Part shown: piece by piece, positions 56,690 through 64,000 of the stretch | Layout of the letters: every line of letters starts with the position of its first letter | How positions within the stretch are numbered: position 1 is the stretch's first letter | Assembly (NCBI RefSeq): GCF_023074185.1 | Contig: NZ_JADPKY010000027.1 | Location: forward strand, 21,001-85,000 | DNA from: Bradyrhizobium sp. 132 | GTDB taxonomy: Bacteria > Pseudomonadota > Alphaproteobacteria > Rhizobiales > Xanthobacteraceae | Direction: 5' to 3' | DNA length: 64,000 nucleotides | Position numbers and translations under genes: made by a program | The notes under the pieces: model-generated | What the model saw: the letters and a program-made list of their open reading frames with translations, nothing else | The model's database searches: none | Told to the model about the DNA's origin: nothing

Positions 56690-56719
56690 GCGAAATGTTT
56701 GGTCAACTCGGTCGGCTTG

Positions 56720-56986
56720 CTAACTGACTGCGGGCGCAGAGCCGGGATCGGCCGGACCTTCCTCGTCGCCTTCTTGTTCAAGCTCCGAAAGGATATCCAC
56801 GAGCTCGCGCACCCGGCCCTGCGCCAGTGGACGGAGGTCGTTGATCATGGGCTCGTCGTTGGCGAGCCATGCCTGGGCCTCGGCAAGCTCCTCGACTGTC
56901 GCGCCGGTTCCGATTATCTGTGCAATTGTGACGTCGTCAGCTCCGCTGACGGCCTTGATCACGTCGTCACGTGAGAGGCGCTGCAT
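56720..56986 (-). CDS. Small hypothetical acidic protein
   Basis: 88 residues, helical and acidic (ending in E-Q-E-G-D-E-E-G). Start fixed by GAGGAGG at good spacing before the ATG; the frame extends upstream without a binding site. No motif is recognised. Similar short proteins occur in Bradyrhizobium with no known role. Confidence 0.65.
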   Translation of the reverse strand: MQRLSRDDVIKAVSGADDVTIAQIIGTGATVEELAEAQAWLANDEPMINDLRPLAQGRVRELVDILSELEQEGDEEGPADPGSAPAVS

Positions 56987-57269
56987 GGATTGTCCTCCTC
57001 TTGACTGAACAGGCAGGAAACCGCCACCAAAACCAATCGTGGCGACCATTGGTTGGTTCCGCTAACAGAAGCATCTCGCCCGCTCTGGCTCGAGTTGGGG
57101 ATATTTAATGAAACTGCTGCGACCGGGCCAGGTTGCCCCACATGGATCCGTCGGTTGGACGCACCAATCCGGCGTCGGAGTTGACCGACGTCGCGTCCGA
57201 TAGTTCTTGTCGGCTGCTAAGGCACTTGCCATGGGTTCCCGGCGAATCCCGCAAATGTGGGGTATCGCC

Positions 57270-57680
57270 ATGAACAAGGATCTTGTCTCTCGCAACCGAC
57301 CGGCCTTCGACGAGCTTCATCCAAAGATCTATGGTGCCGCGGTCGTCCTTGTCGCCTGGTTCGCGCTGATGGCCTGGGTACTGTTCGATCGCAGCAGTGA
57401 TGTCAGCCTGTTGCTTGCGTTTGTCAGCCTGTTGTTCCTGGTCGCGGCGGGCATTCCGTGGATATTGTCGCGGGTCTGGAGGCACCACGTGTCCGATGAG
57501 CCGCATCCACAGCAGCCCTCATTGCATGATTGGGAAGCCGGCGACTTCAAGGTTTGGGGTGCAACGCTTCACGGCACCGATGCCGCGATCGATGTCCTGC
57601 TGCCACTCATGGCCGTCTCGTTTGGTCTTACGGCGATCGGGATCGTCTTCGTGATCGTGCGCGCAACTGCGTTGCCGTAG
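57270..57680 (+). CDS. Three-segment membrane protein, unknown
   Basis: 136 residues with membrane segments at about 22-40, 46-66 and 107-132. A cytoplasmic or periplasmic loop with H-H-V-S-D-E-P-H-P-Q-Q-P and a W-E-A-G-D-F motif lies between. GGGG is 8 bases before the ATG. No family recognised. Followed by a strong hairpin. Confidence 0.65.
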   Translation: MNKDLVSRNRPAFDELHPKIYGAAVVLVAWFALMAWVLFDRSSDVSLLLAFVSLLFLVAAGIPWILSRVWRHHVSDEPHPQQPSLHDWEAGDFKVWGATLHGTDAAIDVLLPLMAVSFGLTAIGIVFVIVRATALP

Positions 57681-57696
57681 CGCCGCTCCAATCGTG

Positions 57697-57721
57697 GCCC
57701 CGCCCGTGCGTGGGGCGGGGC
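57697..57721. terminator. Bidirectional GC-rich hairpin
   Basis: 9-bp stem GCCCCGCCC (57697-57705) with GGGCGGGGC (57713-57721), loop GTGCGTG. Between convergent membrane-protein genes; no T-tract on the plus strand. Confidence 0.6.
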
Positions 57722-57729
57722 GCAGTCTA

Positions 57730-58092
57730 CTAGCGGCCTGCGGTCAGCCGCGGCGGGTTTTGTGACATGATCCAGAGCTCGATGGCGGCAAGCACGGCGA
57801 CTGCGATGCCGACCACGACGTGGATCGTCATCGCCGTCTTGGTCCCCTCGAATCCGAGGACCCAAGGCGCAATGAGAGCCCACAGGCCGACGATCAGGTT
57901 CAGCCATTCTTCCCATACTGCGAAGGCGGCAAGCGCCGCGATGGCCAAAATTGCGATCACGATGCCCGCGATATGTGCGTTCTGGGAGGGCCTTCCGGCG
58001 TCGAAGCCGAAGATCCACGGCGAGAAGAACAGGAATGCACCGAGGATCAGGTTGGCGACGTCGCACAGCTTTGCGTTCGTCCAATTGTCCAT
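57730..58092 (-). CDS. SPW-repeat membrane protein
   Basis: 120 residues with four membrane segments and two SPW-type repeats (F-S-P-W-I-F-G-F and I-A-P-W-V-L-G-F). SPW proteins are of unknown function, often in genomes with stress-type small membrane proteins. The ATG at 58092 has GGAGG 6 bases upstream; a longer frame by four codons exists. Confidence 0.85.
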   Translation of the reverse strand: MDNWTNAKLCDVANLILGAFLFFSPWIFGFDAGRPSQNAHIAGIVIAILAIAALAAFAVWEEWLNLIVGLWALIAPWVLGFEGTKTAMTIHVVVGIAVAVLAAIELWIMSQNPPRLTAGR

Positions 58093-58241
58093 AACATCCT
58101 CCATTCAGCCCCTGCCTAGTGGGAAACCAACCGGTTCGCGCCCCGGCCGGTTCCAACCAAATCGGATGCAGAACGGAAGGTTCTGGAGCCGACGCCCGAC
58201 GGGCGCCGGTGGGTTCTCTGACGATTGGCGACGACCGTGGG

Positions 58242-60299
58242 CTATCGGTTGGTGACCTGCAACGGCCCGCCCGTCGCGTCCGACATCCTCGCGATGGCGC
58301 CGGCGCGGCCGCTCATCATGCCGTCGAGCCGGTCGCGCTCCTTCTCGAAGCCGGCCAGCATCGGGCCTTCCAGCGAACGGCCGCGCGGCAACTTTACGCG
58401 CAGCGGATCGACGAAGCGGCCGTTGACGAGGATTTCGTAGTGGACGTGAGGGCCTGTCGACGCGCCGGTCGAACCGACGAAGCCGATCACCTGGCCCTGC
58501 CGCACCTTCTTGCCGGGCTCCATGCCCTTGGCGAAGGCCGACATGTGGCCGTAGGCGGTCTCGTAGCCGTTGTTATGCTTGATCCGGATGTACTTGCCGT
58601 AACCGCCCTCGGGGCCGGCCTTCTCGATCACGCCGTTGCCGGAGGCGAAGATCGGGGTTCCGTAAGAGGTGGCCCAGTCGACGCCGGTGTGCATCTTCAC
58701 ATAGCCGAGGATCGGGTGGCGGCGGCCGCCGAAGCCGGAGCGCATGATGGCGTTGTTGACGGGCTTGCGCACCAGGAATTTCTTCGCGCTCTTGCCGGTC
58801 TCGTCGTAGTAGTCGACGACGCCGTCGTCAGGGCTCTGGTAGCGGTAGTATTTCTTGGTCTCGCCACCGAGCGTGAGCGAAGCGAACAGCACGTCGTTCT
58901 TTTCGCTCGCGGTCACGCCCTCGTCTTCGCCGGCGTAGAACACGTCGAATGAATCGCCTGGCGCCACCTTGCGCTGGAAATCGACGTCGTAGGAGTAGAT
59001 CTTGATCATGTCTTCGATGACGGGCATCGGCACTTTGTTGCGCATCGCGGTCTCGTAGATGCTCTGGTAGAGCCGCACGCCAGTGCCGTCATCGTCGTCA
59101 TCGTCGTCGCTGTTGGCGTTGGCCCCAGCGTCGGCGACGGTGTTCATGCTGGAGACGTCGACCGCGACGTATTTGCCGAGATCGGACAGCGCCGCGATCG
59201 CCTCGACCATGGTCTCGTTGGCGATGACCACGCGGTAGGGTTGCAGACGGGCGCCAGGGCTTGCAGGCGCCATCAGGATGCGCAGCTTCTCGCCTTCCTT
59301 CAGGCCGCCGTCGCGGCCGCGGGGCCCGAGCGTCGCGGCAATCGCCTTGATCTCGTCGGCCGTGGCGCCGAGATCGCGCAGCACGCCAGCGACGCTGTCG
59401 CCCTTCTTGACCATGTGGACGCGTTCGCCGTTGGGATTGCCCCCGGTGATCTGCTCCTTGGTCTTCGGCAGCAGCGTGACGTTTTCCGGCACCACGCGCG
59501 TCTCGAAGCCGGCATAGGGATCGGACGGCGACACTTCGGTGGCGTAGGCGCTTCTGATGTCGGACGGGCCGGTCGCGCCGGAGACGTCGGCGGTGGCGAG
59601 CGTGGCGTAGCGCACCCCGCCATTGCCGCGCCAGTTGGCGGCATCGCGCACCCGCATCAGGATGTCGTCGAGCGCCACCACTGCGGAAATCTTGGCCTTC
59701 GGCAGCACCGGCGACAGGTCCTTGGTGACGAAGGAGACCTCGGCGTCGGGTTCGACCGCTTCCGGATTGTTGGGATCGTCGGATGCGGTCTTCGGATCGG
59801 AGCCGACATCGGTGAGAAGGCGCTGGGCGTTGAACGGCGGGATCTTCGCCGACAGGTCGCTCGTCGTCATCGACAGATTGCCGGCAATCCGGATGAAGGG
59901 GCGCACCCGCATCACGTCGCGGCTGCCGACGCGGGCGACGGTCGAGACGCGCACGATGTTGCGCGAGGCCGTGGATTCGTTGGGCGGTGGCAGGCGGTCG
60001 CTCTTGTGCAGCGTGGCGGCGCGGTCAGCCGCACCGAATGCGCCGCGCAGCGCGCCTTCGACCCGCTCCGGCACCTTGGCGAAGGTCATTTCGCCGTCGA
60101 GCGATGCGAAAACGGCGCCGCCGATCAGGGCTGCGCCGCAGAGTCCGGTCAAGATCGTCCCGCTGAACCATTGCACCGAGACACGGCGGCGATCGATGAC
60201 CGCGGCTTCCGAACCATCAACGGACAGCGGCGGCTCGTGGCCGAGATCGATGATCCCGGTCTCACGCCCGTAAGCGCCGCGTGACGTCCTTTGGTTCAA
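58242..60299 (-). CDS. M23-family peptidoglycan endopeptidase
   Basis: 685 residues. One N-terminal membrane segment at about 44-66 (Q-W-F-S-G-T-I-L-T-G-L-C-G), a long periplasmic region with a LysM-like/OapA-like module (V-H-M-V-K-K-G-D-S-V-A-G-V-L), and a C-terminal LytM/M23 domain with Zn ligands in R-R-H-P-I-L-G…H-T-G-V-D-W and G-P-H-V-H-Y-E-I. Probably cleaves peptide cross-links in the cell wall (MepM-like). TTG start at 60299 with GGGGGA upstream; an ATG at 60386 adds 29 residues without a good site. Confidence 0.9.
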   Translation of the reverse strand: MNQRTSRGAYGRETGIIDLGHEPPLSVDGSEAAVIDRRRVSVQWFSGTILTGLCGAALIGGAVFASLDGEMTFAKVPERVEGALRGAFGAADRAATLHKSDRLPPPNESTASRNIVRVSTVARVGSRDVMRVRPFIRIAGNLSMTTSDLSAKIPPFNAQRLLTDVGSDPKTASDDPNNPEAVEPDAEVSFVTKDLSPVLPKAKISAVVALDDILMRVRDAANWRGNGGVRYATLATADVSGATGPSDIRSAYATEVSPSDPYAGFETRVVPENVTLLPKTKEQITGGNPNGERVHMVKKGDSVAGVLRDLGATADEIKAIAATLGPRGRDGGLKEGEKLRILMAPASPGARLQPYRVVIANETMVEAIAALSDLGKYVAVDVSSMNTVADAGANANSDDDDDDDGTGVRLYQSIYETAMRNKVPMPVIEDMIKIYSYDVDFQRKVAPGDSFDVFYAGEDEGVTASEKNDVLFASLTLGGETKKYYRYQSPDDGVVDYYDETGKSAKKFLVRKPVNNAIMRSGFGGRRHPILGYVKMHTGVDWATSYGTPIFASGNGVIEKAGPEGGYGKYIRIKHNNGYETAYGHMSAFAKGMEPGKKVRQGQVIGFVGSTGASTGPHVHYEILVNGRFVDPLRVKLPRGRSLEGPMLAGFEKERDRLDGMMSGRAGAIARMSDATGGPLQVTNR

Positions 60300-60830
60300 C
60301 CCAAATCCCCCAATCAACGACCCAAGAGCCGGTTTCGAGCCCCTTCTTACGCCGCCCTCTTCAGGGGCACCGCTCGAAAAGGGCAAGCCGCATAGGCGTC
60401 CGCGGTCAGAAGGCCCTGATGACGGGCCGGCCGAAACTACGAACAGCTAAGCGGAAAAAAGATCTCTCGATGTCTCGCGAACGTCTGAAGAAGGCCGCTT
60501 CATCCTATGATCGCCTTCCTCTGACCCCAAGCAAACCGCCGGCAGCCCCCACTGGCATTCCTGCGATTCAAGCTCTGTCTGTACCAGAACGCCGCGGGAA
60601 TGTGGCTCAAGTACGGCGCCTAATATGGAAAAGTTTCCTGAACGACCCGGCGCGAGGGACCTGTCTGGAGGGGCGCTGCAGGCAGCCTCCAGAAGCCCCC
60701 GCAGGCCAAACTTTTTTTGGGTTTTTTCGCCGCGCCGATCCAAACCGTCCGCTCCACGCTTCTCTAACCGCATGGAATCACGCAGTTTTTTAGAACAATC
60801 CACCGTGCGACGATTTTCTGACAATGGTCG
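60300..60830. other. Intergenic region upstream of the rRNA operon
   Basis: 531 bp between the M23 protease gene start and the rrn promoter. I see no convincing gene or RNA; short frames here have unlike codon use and no binding sites. It should hold the protease promoter and rrn upstream elements. Confidence 0.5.
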
Positions 60831-60860
60831 TTGACAACTCCGATGGGTGGGGCCTATAAC
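60831..60860 (+). promoter_or_regulatory. rrn operon promoter
   Basis: TTGACA at 60831-60836, 17 bp, then CTATAA at 60854-60859 (or TATAAC with 18 bp). A near-consensus housekeeping promoter about 420 bp upstream of 16S rRNA. Confidence 0.8.
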
Positions 60861-61279
60861 CCGACCACTGAGCGCGGCGCCGCCGGGTCACTGACCAAGG
60901 CGAGCGAACGCGCCACTGATGCTCCTCACCTTGTTGAGTGACACAACAGTCGACGTAAGTCGATTGGAGTTCATTCATCGTCGGTAAGGGTGTCGGAACC
61001 CTTCCTCTCTGGAAGGTTGGGGCCACATCGGTCCCGGGCTGTTTGACAAGTGAAGATGAAGAAAGAGAAACGTGGACGGCGGAGTCCTTGCGGGTCTCGC
61101 ATTTAAAGAGCTTCGGCTTTTTGGATCGGGACCGGACGAAAGACTTCGGCGGTACACGTTTTAAGGTTACACCATCGTTGCCAGCGATGTGAATCGCGGG
61201 CAGCTCATCGACTTCGGTCGATGAAAAATGGTGGGACCTCGTCAAAACGTTGTGATCAGCCGGTTCAAAGTTCAAGTCC
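60861..61279 (+). other. rRNA operon leader
   Basis: 419-bp transcribed leader before 16S, without genes. It includes a boxA-like element at 61037-61050 and sequence just before 16S that should pair with the 3' flank for RNase III processing (not traced in full). Confidence 0.7.
61037..61050 (+). promoter_or_regulatory. boxA-like antitermination element
   Basis: GGCTGTTTGACAAG resembles the bacterial boxA (GCTCTTTAACA type) that binds NusB-S10 to prevent termination in rrn operons. Confidence 0.5.
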
Positions 61280-62775
<1,496 letters not shown>

Positions 62776-62959
62776 GATCCTTCAGCTTAGCTTCGGCTAA
62801 CTATCGGATCGTTTTAGAAACATCAGTGGCCAACGGTCGTCAGGATCGTTGAGCTGCATTGGCGGGATTTCGCCGTCTTCGTTTCTCTTTCTTCGCGGAC
62901 GAACACGCGCTGGGCCTGCATGGTTGCAGGATCCCGGTCCTTAACTGGATATGCGTTAG

Positions 62960-63036
62960 GGGCTTGTAGCTCAGTTGGTTAGAGCGCGCGCTTGATAAGC
63001 GTGAGGTCGGAAGTTCAAGTCTTCCCAGGCCCACCA
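62960..63036 (+). tRNA. tRNA-Ile (GAT)
   Basis: 77 nt including encoded CCA. Acceptor GGGCTTG with CAGGCCC, D-loop AGCTCAGTTGGTTAGAGC, anticodon GAT at 62994-62996, T-arm GTTCAAG. In the 16S-23S spacer, as usual. Confidence 0.98.
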
Positions 63037-63069
63037 CACTCATCGAGTGAGCATTCGTCTTCTGGTTAC

Positions 63070-63145
63070 GGGGCCATAGCTCAGCTGGGAGAGCGCGTGC
63101 TTTGCAAGCATGAGGTCGTCGGTTCGATCCCGTCTGGCTCCACCA
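63070..63145 (+). tRNA. tRNA-Ala (TGC)
   Basis: 76 nt including encoded CCA. Acceptor GGGGCCA with TGGCTCC, anticodon TGC at 63103-63105, T-arm GGTTCGATCC. Second tRNA in the spacer. Confidence 0.98.
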
Positions 63146-63546
63146 GATGGTTTGATCACCGACAACTCAACCGTCGTCCGCGAAACATCACTTCGCACCC
63201 ACTAGTCCGGATGGACAGTGACGTGCGTGATTTCTGACATCGTAAAGAGGAGATCGATCCGAGTTGGATCGTGCAGAAGATTTCTGCGCGGTACTCCATT
63301 ATCTCCGGATCATTTCGGCGCTCGTGCGTCTTCCAGGGTAGCTCACAAGGCTGCATTGAAAGACAAGCGAGTTGTAAATGATCCTTTTAGCGAAGCTTGA
63401 CCGCCTCGCTATCGGAACGATCTTACGAAGCAAGCTGGTCTTTCTAATCATTGTCCGGCTGTACGTAGCGTTCATCGAGGGCGCGCGCCGCAAGGCAATC
63501 GTACAGACAACATTCTGCCGAGTGTGTGGACATTGATAATGAGAGC
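63146..63546 (+). other. Spacer between tRNA-Ala and 23S rRNA
   Basis: 401 bp, transcribed, no gene seen. Probably holds processing stems for 23S. Confidence 0.6.
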
Positions 63547-64000
63547 AATCAAGTGCCTTAAGGGTGTTCGGTGGATGCCTTGGCGCTGAGAGGCGATGAA
63601 GGACGTGCTACGCTGCGATAAGCCGTGGGGAGCTGCGAAGAAGCTTTGATCCATGGATTTCCGAATGGGGAAACCCACCTTCGATAGCCGGAACTCCAAG
63701 ACCTTTGTCGAAAGACATCGGTGTGGGGTTCGAACAGAAATGTGAGATGCCTAGACCTTTAGATTTCGATCGAAGAGGTTTTGGATTTCCGGTTATCAAG
63801 AGAAGGTATGAGACTTCTGAATACATAGGAGGTTTCAAGCAAACCCAGGGAACTGAAACATCTAAGTACCTGGAGGAAAGGACATCAACAGAGACTCCGT
63901 TAGTAGTGGCGAGCGAACGCGGACCAGGCCAGTGATACATCAAAGACAATCGGAACCAGTCAGGAAAGCTGGGCCTCAGAGGGTGATAGCCCCGTACGAG
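63547..64000 (+). rRNA. rrl: 23S ribosomal RNA, 5' part
   Basis: Begins about AATCAAGTGCCTTAAGGG…GGTGGATGCC, the usual 23S start, and runs off the window at GTACGAG. It contains a helix-9 insertion (see 63683-63797). Confidence 0.96.
63683..63797 (+). other. 23S rRNA helix-9 intervening sequence
   Basis: An insertion of about 100 nt relative to E. coli 23S at helix 9. Its ends form a long imperfect stem (GATAGCCGGAACTCCAAGAC at 63683 with the complement ending GGTTATC at 63797). In Bradyrhizobium such stems are cut by RNase III, giving a separate 5' '5.8S-like' fragment (known). Confidence 0.85.

Noticed and set aside
60281..60834. Short frames upstream of the rRNA operon on both strands
   Set aside because: They lack binding sites and motifs, and one overlaps the rrn promoter.

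Overview
The window is a gene-dense, high-GC chromosomal segment of an alphaproteobacterium, almost certainly Bradyrhizobium or a very close relative. The evidence is the 16S rRNA sequence at 61280-62768, the tRNA-Ile/tRNA-Ala spacer, a 23S rRNA with a helix-9 intervening sequence, a TlpA thioredoxin matching from memory the B. japonicum protein nearly throughout, and several copies of palindromic intergenic repeats familiar from Bradyrhizobium genomes. I see no prophage, transposase, integrase, plasmid origin or CRISPR array.

Left part (1-15000): a small secreted Cys-repeat protein; a TetR regulator divergent from two hotdog thioesterases with two palindromic operators between them; a periplasmic DsbA-like oxidoreductase; a two-gene AbiEii-type nucleotidyltransferase module; an esterase paired with an HtrA-like protein whose whole catalytic triad is replaced; then an M20 amidohydrolase followed by a complete Dpp-type peptide ABC transporter (SBP, two permeases, two ATPases), a HAD hydrolase and dodecin. 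Middle-left (15000-28400): HNH endonuclease, NHL-repeat protein, flavin monooxygenase, DUF2855 protein, AlkA-type glycosylase, GluQ tRNA-modifying enzyme, an unusual basic hybrid histidine kinase, a BrkB-like membrane protein, a HIG1-type protein with cobalamin adenosyltransferase, etfBA and 3-hydroxybutyryl-CoA dehydrogenase.

Middle (28100-48700): tlpA divergent from argH, followed by an LptM-like lipoprotein and lysA; a five-gene accessory block; a DUF4175/TIGR02302 protein that is encoded as two overlapping reading frames; a CpdR-type receiver; a zinc-ribbon membrane protein divergent from ftsE-ftsX, YdcF and plsC; ChaC-like and DUF2125 proteins; and an aromatic amino acid operon (chorismate mutase, hisC, prephenate dehydrogenase).

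Right part (48700-64000): a SAM-II riboswitch with an overlapping intrinsic terminator in front of metX-metW; a hydrolase, a His-rich secreted NlpC/P60-like protein, a MOSC protein, clpB, small membrane/stress-type proteins including an SPW-repeat protein, an M23 endopeptidase, and finally a ribosomal RNA operon with a near-consensus promoter, running off the window in the 23S gene. Most of the content is core metabolism, envelope biogenesis and translation. The most unusual items are the triad-less HtrA protein, the basic hybrid kinase, the split DUF4175 locus, the AbiEii-like pair and the riboswitch/terminator arrangement.
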